Part shown: in pieces, positions 39,438 through 52,942 of the stretch | Layout of the letters: the number at the start of each line of letters is the position of its first letter | Position numbering within the stretch: position 1 is the stretch's first letter | From: Utricularia gibba | Taxonomy: Eukaryota; Streptophyta; Magnoliopsida; Lamiales; Lentibulariaceae | DNA: 64,000 bases | Direction: 5' to 3' | NCBI GenBank assembly: GCA_002189035.1 | Contig: NEEC01000013.1 | Coordinates: forward strand, 2,170,001 to 2,234,000 | Notes under the pieces: generated by a model | Database searches by the model: none | What the model was told of the DNA's origin: nothing | What the model saw: the letters and a program-made list of their open reading frames with translations, nothing else | Made by a program: the position numbers and the translations under genes

Positions 39438-41405
39438 ATGGGCAAAGTTTCGTTGCTGATCTATGTTGCTATAGCCGTGGTCCTTCTAATCGTCATCTCC
39501 CGCTCCCCCGACAACAGTAGCGACAGCTTCCGCCGCCGCCATCGTCGCCTCAGGATCCGCTCAAACTTCACATTCACTCCTCCGGCTGATCCCCACCATC
39601 ATCGCGACCGCCCCGCCGCCACGTTCGACCCGATTATTACAGATATCGAGCTGAAGCGAGAGGACAAGGAATGGGAGCAGCATTACTTCCAGACCCATCA
39701 CCCCGATTTCCACTCTGAGTCTTCGGAGGAGCCCGAGTGGGAGGACTTCATGAACGCTGAGGATTACTTGAACAACGAAGATAAGTTCAATGTGACTAAC
39801 AGGCTGGTGCTGCTGTTTCCCAAGATCGATGTGGCGCCTCCTGATGGATATATCAATGAGAGCGAGTTGACAAATTGGTACTTGCAGCAGAGTAAGAGGG
39901 AAGTTTTACATAGAACTCAAAGGGAAATGGAAGTTCATGACAAGAACAAAGATGGGCATGTGTCTTTTCTGGAGTATGATCCACCCAGCTGGGTGAAGAA
40001 TTCAGGTGAGTTATCAGCATACACTTACTAAACCCCACAAATCTTTGATTTTTTTGGGGGTTTCATGAAGCACTTTCACAATGTTGTTATTGGAGTGTGA
40101 AAAAATCCATACGAACCGTGAGTGTAAGGAGAATGCACTTACGCCTTTTCCCCTCTGTGCCCTATACAGTGCTTATCCATCAGCTAGAACTGAAGTTTCC
40201 AATGGTGCTTGATATGCTTTTACATTCAACCATTGGCATGAGGTTTACCAGTACCAGTCCTAGACAATGATTAATTGTTGATAGGCTGCTCTATTTCAGT
40301 TTTCAATACCTTCTAATGGTATCCATGTTCTTATTGTGGACCTTTTTCTATAGACAGTGGCTCATTTGGATATGATATGGGTTGGTGGAAAGAGGAGCAC
40401 TTTAATGCATCTGATGGTGATCATGATGGGCTTCTGAATATCACCGAATTCAACGAGTACGATTCTTATGGTTTCCAAGATTCATCCTTTAGGACCAGTC
40501 TCTGTTTCAAAACTTATTCCATATACAATGAAGTCATTCCCTTTCTTGTCTTGTTTCTGTAGTTTCCTTCATCCCTCTGATTCTGCGAATCCCGTGCTGC
40601 GGCTATGGTTATGCCAGGAGGAGATAAGGTGCTTCAACTTTTCTATATTCCTTCCTGTAGTTTTTCCTTCTAGTGATTCAGTTCTTGGCTTAACTGTCTT
40701 ATCCATGTTTTCCTTGTAACTTACTTTCCATCTTGTATTTCTTTAAGTCACAAAATGTCATTTTTTCCGGTGTCAGGGAACGAGATTCTGATAAAGATGG
40801 GAAGGTAAACTTCCAGGAGTTTTTTCATGGGCTCTTCGACTCCCTGAGAGTCAACGATGAAGATAACAAAAATTCTTCTTCCCATGAGTCGGATGATTCA
40901 CTTGAGGCCCCAGCTAAGAAGCTGTTTTCACAGCTTGATAAAGATGGTGACGGGTAATGAACTCCCCATTCTTGTATGTATGCTTCACGATTGGTATGAA
41001 TCATCCTTCAGCTCCTACTTGTTCCAAAAGGTACCTGTCGGATGTGGAGTTGCTCCCGATCATCGACCAGATTCATCCCACGGAGCAGTATTACGCCAAA
41101 CAGCAAGCTGATTACATCCTGCAGCAGGTATATTCATCAAGTTTATGGTCTAGGAGATGAAGAAGCATAGCACAAGCTCTCTGGAGAACTTTCTTCACAA
41201 TGTCCCTGCTCGTGTTTTGATGAAAAGTGTGTGTTTTGGGGAAGTGCATTAGATGCAAACCTGTGTTGCAATGCAGGCTGACACAGACAAGGATGGGCGT
41301 CTCAGCCTGGCAGAGATGATCGAGAACCCCTACGTCTTCTACAGCGCGGTGTTTGAGGAGGAAGACGATGATGAGGATTACCTGCACAATGATGAGTTCC
41401 GTTAG
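39438..41405 (+). CDS. Reticulocalbin/calumenin-like EF-hand protein of the secretory pathway
   Basis: Calcium-binding CREC-type protein. Exons: 39438-40005, 40354-40456, 40563-40628, 40777-40953, 41031-41127, 41277-41405; 379 residues with consistent phases. It begins with a signal anchor (MGKVSLLIYVAIAVVLLIVI). EF-hand loops are visible as DKNKDGHVSFLEY, DGDHDGLLNITEF, DSDKDGKVNFQEF, DKDGDGYLSDVEL and DTDKDGRLSLAEM, all with acidic ligands at the expected positions. FPKIDVAPPDGYINESEL is a sixth, more divergent one. The protein ends HNDEFR, similar to the H/NDEF-type retention signals of plant relatives, suggesting ER/Golgi residence; that is inference. Acidic stretches (EEEDDDEDY) precede the end. 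Confidence 0.92.
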
Positions 41406-41654
41406 CATGTATCTGTAGCGAAGAGGAACCTTTCATTTCCATCCCACCGTGGAAAAGCTTCAGTTTTGGAGGCAACGGAGTGGAGCAGATGAGTGAAGCA
41501 TGACGTCGGCCATGGCAGAACTTCTTCTCTGAGATTAGCGCATTTTATAGATTGTGTTGCAGAATTTGGACACCATTTCAAGAAAAGAATTCATTTTCCA
41601 GTCGCTTTAAAGGGCTGGGAATCTTCAATTATCTGTCTCATCTTCTTCGCAAGC

Positions 41655-43287
41655 ATGCGGTTGATGACGACGTTGAGTCCCGCAATACCGAGCTTGCCCA
41701 ATTTCCACCACGCTCCTCCGCTCCGCAGACGCGATATTCTAGCGCAACCGCACGCCGTTAAAACGGGCGGCGGCGGCGGAAGAGTTAGCCCCGAGTTCTC
41801 GTCGACGATTGGGCGAATTATCGATGAAGAGGAGTACAGGAAGGCTAGGGCAGAGGTTTTCCGAAAAGGGTTCGACGTTGAAGGCTACAGCGTCGAGGGT
41901 ACGTCAATTGGCGGCCATGAAACCTGCATCATTGTCCCTGAATTGAAGTCCGCTTTCGATATTGGCCGGTGTCTTCCCAAAGCAGTGAACCAGAATTTTC
42001 TGTTCATCACGCATGCCCATCTCGATCACATTGTACCCACTTCCTTCCTTCCATGGATTGCTGCAGAAAAATGTTGATTTCCCTTCCGTCTAATGTTTGA
42101 CTCCATTGATTCAGGGTGGACTACCGAGTTACATAGCAACTCGTGCTCTTTACAGCTTGAAGCCTCCTACAGTATTCGTGCCTCCCTGCATCAAAGAGGA
42201 TGTTGAGAAACTGATTGACATTCACAGAGAAATGTCTCAGGTGGAGCTCAGCGTTGAACTTGTTGCTCTGGATGTTGGTAAGCAGCTTGATGCTTCCTTT
42301 TTCCGGCACCTTTTTGTTTACAGACAAACTGCACTTCACACAGGGGAAACATATGAACTGCGGAATGAGATTGTTGTGCGACCATTTAGAACACACCATG
42401 TTATCCCCAGTCAGGTGTGTTGAACAGACTCCCCTTTGTTTTCCATGATAGATGTTATCTTTGGAATCATGAAATCTGATCGAGATGCTTGTCGAGTGAG
42501 CCACTGATGGTCTCTGGGTATCAGGGCTATGTTATCTACTCGGTGAGGAAGAAGCTGAGGAAGCAATATATGCACCTTAAAGGAAAGCAAATTGAGAAAA
42601 TCAAGAAGTCCGGAGTGGAGGTTTTGCTTGTTTGTTTTTCATCAGCCATATACTTGGTTTTTGAATCTGCAATCAAAATCTCGTTCTGTGCAGATCACAG
42701 ACACCATTTTATCCCCAGAGGTGGCCTTCACAGGAGACACAACATCTGAGTTCTATCTCAATCCATACAGTTCTGATGCATTGCGAGCCAAAATTCTCAT
42801 AACCGAGGTAACATTCAGTTGTTCTTGTTCGAAAACAAGTAGAGTTGGTAATGGAGTCTTGTTTTTCAGTCGGTTTTCTTAGACAAGTTCTTTCCTTTCC
42901 TTCAACAGGCAACGTTTCTGGATGAAAGTGTCGGCATCGAACACGCCCGTCAACACGGGCATACGCATCTATACGAGGTGCTCTAACTTTCCATGAATTT
43001 GCTATCTTTCTCCGACCACCATGTGAGTGCTTCAAGAAATTGCAGATCATGGAGCATGCACAATGGATACGGAATAAGTCTGTTGTCCTGACCCACTTCT
43101 CCTCTCGCTACAATATCCAGGTAACCACAGTAGCATCTGGCTTATAGACACTCAGTTATCTTATGCTGAAGGTTCCATTGACAATGGTTAGGATATCCGG
43201 AAAGCAGTTTCACAGTTGCAGTCGAAGGTATCGGCTAAGGTGGTTCCCCTGACAGAGGGATTCAAATCCATTTACTCAGATCTCTAG
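41655..43287 (+). CDS. TRZ2: Short-form tRNase Z, chloroplast type
   Basis: Endonuclease that removes the 3' trailer from pre-tRNAs. Exons: 41655-42032, 42115-42277, 42344-42414, 42525-42620, 42694-42807, 42909-42977, 43046-43120, 43192-43287; all phases agree, 353 residues. The first 45 residues are rich in P, R and S without acidic residues, like a plastid transit peptide. The metallo-beta-lactamase core has the zinc motif ITHAHLDHIGGLPSY (HxHxDH), FRTHHVIPSQGYVIYSV, AFTGDTTSEFY, ITEATFLDE and a later HARQHGHTHLYE with VVLTHFSSRY, covering the remaining metal ligands. The match to Arabidopsis TRZ2 (At2g04530) is by remembered family sequence. Confidence 0.94.
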
Positions 43288-43489
43288 TTTGCTCTGCACT
43301 CACCTCAAAGCTAGACTGTACATTTTCTGGAATACGAGTTCTTGTGTATGTGCAACAACACAAGTCTCATGTAGAAGAATGCAGCTTTTAGATTTTTGGT
43401 TTGGAGAACCGCAGTTTCTGCGGAAATACTTTGAACAGCAACATGAAGGAGCAACAACATTAGATAAAGCAGACTACATAGGAGAGGGA

Positions 43490-43607
43490 TCAAAACTTGC
43501 CGGGGTTGATGTTCTTTCCGTCCCTCGCTCCCTTTCCTGACGCAAATTCGTGATCGTCATCATAATCATCATCGTCGTCGTCATCGTCGTCGTCGTCGTC
43601 GTCATCA

Positions 43608-43646
<39 letters not shown>

Positions 43647-44095
43647 TCATCATCGTCATCATTAAGAGGGGATGGATCAAGTCTAGCAGCATCAATAGCC
43701 CATCTGATTACTTTCTGGACTTCATCTTCTTCATCGGCTCCTTCTCCTGAGTACTTTATTGTACTACTTTGGCTGACATTCGTTGCCGGTGATTTGAGGG
43801 CTGCGAATCTGGCATAAAGATCATCAGGATCAACCGCCCCCCCACCGGATTTCTCGTCACCTGAATCTGTTTTCTCGGTAGGATCGCAGGGTGAGCTAGT
43901 TGGCCTTAGGGGATTCTTTAGGGCTTGAAAGCGGCGGTCTAGCTCTGGATCGATCCCAACGGAGTCACGCGCCGCGTGCGGAGGACCGGCGACCTTGAGT
44001 TTGAGAAGAAGGTCGTCTTGCGCTGCTCGGAGCATCTGCTCCACATCATCATCGACATCATCGGGCTTGGGGGTTTTCCCCCTTGCGTTGTTCAT
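43490..44095 (-). CDS. Acidic protein with poly-aspartate tract, function unknown
   Basis: Intronless frame of 201 residues from the ATG at 44095; the open frame upstream lacks family-like content. Residues about 10-36 form a helical acidic segment (DDVEQMLRAAQDDLLLKLKV). Two copies of a motif follow, DPELDRRFQALKNP and DPDDLYARFAALKSP. Next is VQKVIRWAIDAARLDPSP, and then about 35 consecutive Asp residues encoded by a GAT/GAC repeat, ending DYDDDHEFASG. The R-F-x-A-L-K and helical motifs recall MIM-like elements of ESCRT-binding proteins, but I am not certain enough to name the family. It starts 235 bases from PRMT6 in head-to-head orientation. Confidence 0.75.
43557..43670. repeat. Trinucleotide microsatellite (GAT/GAC on minus strand)
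   Basis: About 38 consecutive CGT/CAT-type triplets on the plus strand, encoding the poly-Asp tract of the minus-strand gene. The mixture of GTC and ATC triplets shows repeated small expansions and is likely polymorphic in length. Confidence 0.95.
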
Positions 44096-44329
44096 CAGGA
44101 ACTCCGATCGCGATGAACGACGACAAAAGGTTGAAGCTTTTTGTGAAAACGCTAAATGCGCCTTCCCCAACCGTACCGGCCAATAAGAAGGCGCCACATC
44201 ATCATATTGCCCACGCATTTATACCTTTTTCGGTACCGGAAGGCCGAAATGACGCACTTACCCTTCCTCCTTGCCTTCTGGAATCTAGCGTTTAGAATTT
44301 GATTCACAGGCAACTCGACACAAGGAAGC

Positions 44330-47558
<3,229 letters not shown>

Positions 47559-48218
47559 AGCATCGGAATGTGAATGAAGATGAGCAGAGGGAGAAGTGGT
47601 GAGGTTAGGGTTTTGCAGTTTCCTATTCATGCATTGAGTAGTCACGTAGTTCCACCCCCATTCTTGGTGGTGCCCCCCCCCCCCCCCCCCCCCCCGAGGT
47701 TACAGAAATAGCCTTGTTCCAGTAGATTCATTGTTTTGGAGGCATTTCATAATTTATTTAAAATTTTAATTATAAGATAAAATAAAATTTACGAATTTAA
47801 ATTTAAAATAGATATGATAAATTAATTTAAGTATATTAGACTTAAATTTGTTTAAAATCAATTTTGAATTAAATTGGTATTTAATATTGTTGGTTATTTA
47901 TCAACCATCTCATTTAAGTCTTGCAATAATGTTTTGTTTTATTTTTTTCTGAAAATAATCTTCAAAAAAAGAATGAAAAGAGGCCTCCATGGTAAAGTTG
48001 GAAGCCCATGACTAAAGGCCCAAAATATGGGCTCAACTTTCTGTAATTCGTCTCACATGGCGGAAAGTATTGGCGCCATTCAAGGGTTTCAAATCATGTC
48101 AATTTTTCGGAATCCCTCTCTCGCACAGCATCAATATATATTCGGCGATTCGCGCCTAGGTCTGTTTACCTAGTGCTTCTTCTTTTACGGTGTTGCGGTT
48201 AGCTAATCTTACCCTGAA
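47559..48218. other. Intergenic between PRMT6 and HMG-box genes
   Basis: PRMT6 3' UTR, a 23-base C run, then AT-rich DNA to about 47960, then the promoter of the HMG gene with a TATA-like aatatatatt near 48134. Confidence 0.6.
47673..47695. repeat. Homopolymer run of 23 C
   Basis: Uninterrupted C on the plus strand about 115 bases after the PRMT6 stop. Length in such a run is rarely exact in an assembly. Confidence 0.95.
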
Positions 48219-49459
48219 ATGGCCGGAAGCAAGTCGTCATCGAAAACTTCGAGGTTGAGGAAAAGGGTTGAAGTTGAGTCCCCCCCTTCTCCCCACGCTG
48301 TCAAACGGGCTAGAGACGGCAGTGCGTTTGTGAAATGGTACTTTTTGTTTGCATTTTTTGGCCCCCATGTTTTCCGGGGTTCTGATGGATTTGGTTTATC
48401 AAGATCTGGTGTGGCATAGTGGTTTGGTGACATGGTCGGTGATGGAAATCGTTTTCCATGTTTTTGCTTTTATTGATTTGCAGTGAAGAGTGCGATAAGA
48501 ATGTTCATGTGGCGCTAATCAAGTTTCATGATTGCACGCTTGATGCGAAAATTAGGACAAATCTGGGTATTTAACATTATGAGTTTTCATTTGTTTCACG
48601 TTCTGGGTAGATCTAATGATCTCTGGTTGTTTTCGGCAGAGGCCCAGGTAGTGGAGATGCAAAATGAGCCCAAGAAGGTGGCATCAGCGCCTAAAAAGTA
48701 AGTTTTAAATGTTACCAATCTTTTCAACCATAAGTCAGTTGTTTGATAGCTGCTATTCACTTTTAGAAAAAAGACCAGACAAGTAGAACCAAAAGAAAAG
48801 ACGGAAAACAAGGCAAAGGTCCCTAAATCACGAAAAAGGCCCCCTACTGCATTCTTCCTTTTCATGTAACGCCATGCTCTCCGCTTATGTTTTTTTATCT
48901 CATAAAAAATATGTTATGCATTTGGTAGTCTTATTATGTGTATCTGTATAAACTTCAGGAATGACTTTAGAAAAGAATTCAAGGAGGCCAATCCTGATTG
49001 CAAGAATGTGGCAACGGTAATCCTAATCATTTATCCAGTTGATAATATGCATGTACATTCTCTCACAGTTCCTTGTTGTTCCAGGTTGCAAAGGAGGGTG
49101 GTGAGAAATGGAAATCCATGACTGAAGATGTATGCTTAGTGTTTTGTCTGGCACATATTAACCCAGAGTTCTATAAACTGTACTCACGATTGATGCCACT
49201 GTCAATGACCAGAAAAAAAAAGTGTATGTTGAAAGAGCAGCTGAGCTCAAGGCTGAATTTGAAGGAAATACAGATGCAAATGAGTGTGAGAATGAAAATG
49301 TATGAGCCAGTGTGTGTACAACATGGAATTGTGTCATCCCTCCTAATAATGCGTCTTATCCGAAATGGGTATTTGCATTTGTAGGTTGTGGAGTCTTGCA
49401 TCGAAGAAACCGCAGGAGAGGAGACTACAAAGGATGAAGAAGCTGAAGAGGAGGCGTAA
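48219..49459 (+). CDS. HMG-box protein (HMGB7-like)
   Basis: Chromatin architectural protein that bends DNA. Eight exons: 48219-48337, 48484-48566, 48640-48697, 48767-48865, 48959-49016, 49085-49129, 49213-49299, 49385-49459; 207 residues with consistent phases. A basic N terminus (MAGSKSSSKTSRLRKRVE) precedes a cysteine-containing module FVKCEECDKNVHVALIKFHD characteristic of HMGB7/14-type plant proteins. A Lys-rich linker leads into the HMG box RKRPPTAFFLFMNDFRKEFK, then VAKEGGEKWKSMTED and KKKVYVERAAELKAEFEG. The tail is acidic (EETTKDEEAEEEA), as usual for HMGB. Exon 7 opens with nine A, a place where base calls may be fragile, but the frame is intact. The start is the first ATG of the transcript region. 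Confidence 0.93.
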
Positions 49460-50010
49460 GATGCACAAATGTTTGCTTATCATCCTGTGGATCTAAATAG
49501 GTTCATTCCATTAACACCATTGTAAATCCCTGTTTTCTTTTTAGCTTCATCCACCTTTTCTCCATGCTTCCCTTTGTGACACTTTTCCCACTCACTTGCT
49601 CTCCTTTTCCTGTTTCTGGAATCAGTCTTTGCTAATGGTGTCTGTTTGTTCTGAATTTCAAATATGATTTTCCATTGTTGTTTCATAACGTGTCTGTTGT
49701 CAGATTCTCTTAATTGTGTGTCAAGCTGGTGGTCATTCATGCGCAATGGCCCCAAAACCCTTTTTTTTTATGATGTAAAAAAATATATTTATAAAAAGTA
49801 ACTTATCTCCGGGGCCCACAACCTCCCCCACGCGTCACGAAACAGAATGGGCCGACACGTGACGTAAAGCGGGTTCCATGTGGGCCCGGTGGGGATCGGG
49901 GTATTTTGGGAAGGGGGAAACATATGTGGGGCCCGGAGGTATTCATTAGAATAAAGAATGAGCAGCTGAACGCCTCCCGAAGTGACAGCCAATCAACTAT
50001 TGTCAACTCA

Positions 50011-50055
<45 letters not shown>

Positions 50056-50077
50056 GATGTGATTTCTTTCTCCGTCG
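49460..50077. other. Intergenic; 3' UTR of HMG gene and promoter/5' UTR of DUF3755 gene
   Basis: No gene seen. Around 49845-49900 the sequence is rich in G/C with cacgtgac and ggcccggt elements that may be promoter motifs. A CT microsatellite lies just before the next start codon. Confidence 0.55.
50014..50050 (+). repeat. CT dinucleotide microsatellite in a 5' leader
   Basis: About 18 CT units, 28 bases upstream of the DUF3755 start codon. CT tracts are common in plant 5' UTRs and core promoters (GAGA-type elements on the other strand). Confidence 0.95.
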
Positions 50078-52163
50078 ATGGCCACGGATCCCGCTTCCCG
50101 CTATCAGGCGTCGGCGGATATGGTCTTCAGGTCGACCGCCGCCGCGGCTCCTGCCTGTGAGTTGTTTTCCTTCACCGCCTGTCAGGGGAGTTCAGCCTCT
50201 CGTCGTGCTAGCGGGAGAATCTGCTTCTCTTCCGGCGCGTCGCAGAGTTCTGGTGACATTACTTCCTCTCTGCTTCTGGAGTCAGTTCCGAGGTTAAAGC
50301 ACGATACTGGGCTCGCCGTCGAGTGGACGATTGACGAGCAATACAAGTTGGAGGAGGGACTGGTTAAGTAGGTATCTTTTTTCTGGGTATGGGTAATCTC
50401 CGGGTTCATTCGGGAGCTTCTGTTTTTCTTTTTTCGAGTCATGGGCGATTCGTGGGCTTAATGCTCAAAGCTGTTGTCCACACCAATTTATTACCGCTCT
50501 TTGTAGTTCTTTCAACTTCCGCGTCTGCAACCTGACAGATCCCTTTTTGTTTTTACCTCGAGCAATTTACACAAGGAAAAAAGTTTGTTTTTTATGCTGT
50601 TTTTGTTCTAACAAAGTCACGGGAGATGGTTTTCGACTATTCTGTCATTGAGTTGAGTTCAATGTTCTTTTCTTTCCCGTTTCTTTATCCGCTTGGCTTT
50701 GATTTCCTTAGATACGCGAATGAACACAGCATAATGCGCTCCATAAAGATTGCAGCTTCGATGCCGGAGAAGACAGTACGAGATGTTGCCCTTCGGTGTA
50801 AATGGATGGGGGTAACATTTTTTTTTCTTGAACTTGCTGTTAATCACTTTATTTTCTTACTTTTCGTAAAATCTATGTCCTCGTAGAACTTTCTGTAATG
50901 AACATATTTTCTTTTCGTAGAGAAAAAGGAGGAAACAAGAAGATCGAATCCATGGGAAGAATGCCACAGATGGAAAAGTAAGTTTTTTTTTTTTTTGGGT
51001 TTTCTTATATTACGTTGGATTAAGTTCATATGCAAGATCTTCAGTGAACGCATGATGATTATATGCCATTCATATATTGATAAAGTCTGGACACTTTGCC
51101 TAGGACCTTTTGGTGGATACTCTATTCAAAAATAGCATTGCTTCAGCTGCATCAGTAAACACTTTTTCTTTAACCAGAAACAATCATGATCAGAATGCTA
51201 CCGTGCTATATGGAGGTCTGTTTCATTTCTAACTTCATCCACCAGATCTCTTTCTTTTGCAGGAGTGTTGGTTTCGTTTGAACGTCGTTTTAAACCCTTT
51301 TTCCCAAATAGTATGCAAGCCGTTGCCCCGTCTTGACTTCATTGAGGTTATCTTTTCTGTGCTGCAGTAACGAGTGGTGCTGTCAGTCATCTGTTAGAAG
51401 AAAATAGCCAGGCTTTCAGCCAGATTTCTGCCAACATTTCGTCACTGAAGGTATTGTGATTTATCTTCCAGGAGATGCAGCCTTTGAAACTAGAAGTAGT
51501 GCCACAATAATGTGATTTGCAGTTTTCGGAGTTTTGTGTATGCATGAAAAGGCAACTGGTTCTAGTGCATTATTGTCAAGGATAATGTAATCTTTTAGCG
51601 TTCCAATACTTGCAGATCTCCTGTTTCTTAAAGTTTACTATTTCCTAATCATAATTCTTTGTTGCAGTTGGAACAGAATATCAATCTCTTCTTTCGTACA
51701 AAAAACAACTTGAGTAAAATATTGAACGAGTAAGTGAATCTGATTAGTGCTGCAATGTCTTTCACCTGCAGTTGACTATTTAAGTTTTCGAATGCAGGAT
51801 GAAAGAAATGCCTGGAATCATGAGCCGAATGGCTCCTCTTCCTGTACTAATAAATGAAAAGCTTGTGAATAGTATTTTTCCACCCGTGACTCAGGTATAC
51901 CCCCCTTCAACTTGTCGAAGATTTTTCCAGAGTGCCTATTCTATCCTTCTAACTGATCATGAATATCCCCTTTTTTTTCCTCACAAATCCCCAAAGAACC
52001 AATCAAGTCATTAAGGCTTCAATGGTCTATCAATATTTCGTTATCAGTTGGGTGGGGGTGTTGGAATTTTATTTTCCTCATCTCTGTTTGATTTGTGACA
52101 CCAGAACTGCCTCATCCTATTTTGCAGCCCTTTAGCCCTACATCCTTAATGCAGAAGCCATGA
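50078..52163 (+). CDS. SANT/MYB-like protein with DUF3755
   Basis: Plant nuclear protein family with a degenerate SANT domain and a C-terminal DUF3755; molecular role not established. Exons: 50078-50367, 50712-50811, 50921-50977, 51104-51215, 51368-51450, 51668-51729, 51798-51894, 52128-52163; phases agree, 278 residues. The variable Ser/Ala-rich N terminus is followed by VEWTIDEQYKLEEGLVKYAN, EHSIMRSIKIAASMPEKTVR and DVALRCKWM, then basic GRKRRKQEDR. The C-terminal domain has LLEENSQAFSQISANISSLK, NINLFFRTKNNLSKILNEM and MPGIMSRMAPLPVLINEKL. It ends with FSPTSLMQKP in the last short exon. Exon 4 (start 51104) is the least certain boundary. Confidence 0.9.
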
Positions 52164-52942
52164 AGCAAGCGGTGAAGCGAGTGATGGCCATCATCTTAGA
52201 CAAATCTTCTCTGTATGTATTACTATGGCAAGTTGCACAGGATGGATTCATCTACCTCTGTCTCTTCAGAAGAGGATGTGATGGTCATTTTGCAGCACAC
52301 TAACTATCTGGTCCTTAGAATGAAAGACATTAGCTGTTCCTTGCAACAGAGATGGATTCAGCTGTGCATCCGCATCTAGGATCATCATCACCTTACATGG
52401 TTTGTTCATACTTTTTTGAAAAAAATGTAATGTGCTGTTACCATGGTTTCTCTAAGCTGTGTTCATTTGAATCTAAGGGGTAGTTCGAGTGCCTTGCTAT
52501 CTTTTGCCACTAAAAAGAAGCGACTGTAGGCTGCTTATCCCCTCTGTGGTTAGACTAAATCTAGAGGAGAAAGGCAACTGCAGAGATTAGTAATTCTTCC
52601 CTTTTCACTTTCAATGTACAGTTCTTTTTTTTTTTTCCCTTCAATATAATATGCGAACTTATTGTTATCGTGAGAGGGCGCTGAATTGATTGATCTGAAT
52701 TGGGGAGTTCGTATGCGCTGATCATATTTATACTCCCACTTGTTAATCAACAGTTGAATAGCAGATTCAAATCTGAACTGAAGAAAGTGAATTTAAGCTT
52801 CTCATTTCAATTAGACCTTGATTCTATAAACAGGTGAAGGTACTCCATTTCTTCATTCCAGACAGAAGGAAGGTGTTCATTTGTTGCAGAGACAGCGGAA
52901 ACCAATGCCTGATATCACTGTGCAGATGAAGCCATGGATTCA
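52164..52942. other. Convergent 3' intergenic stretch
   Basis: Between the DUF3755 gene (+) and the LRR kinase (-). Should hold both 3' UTRs. No gene seen. Confidence 0.6.

Noticed and set aside
43550-43750. Plus-strand poly-Val/Ile frame
   Set aside because: Shadow of the GAT/GAC repeat that encodes poly-Asp on the minus strand.
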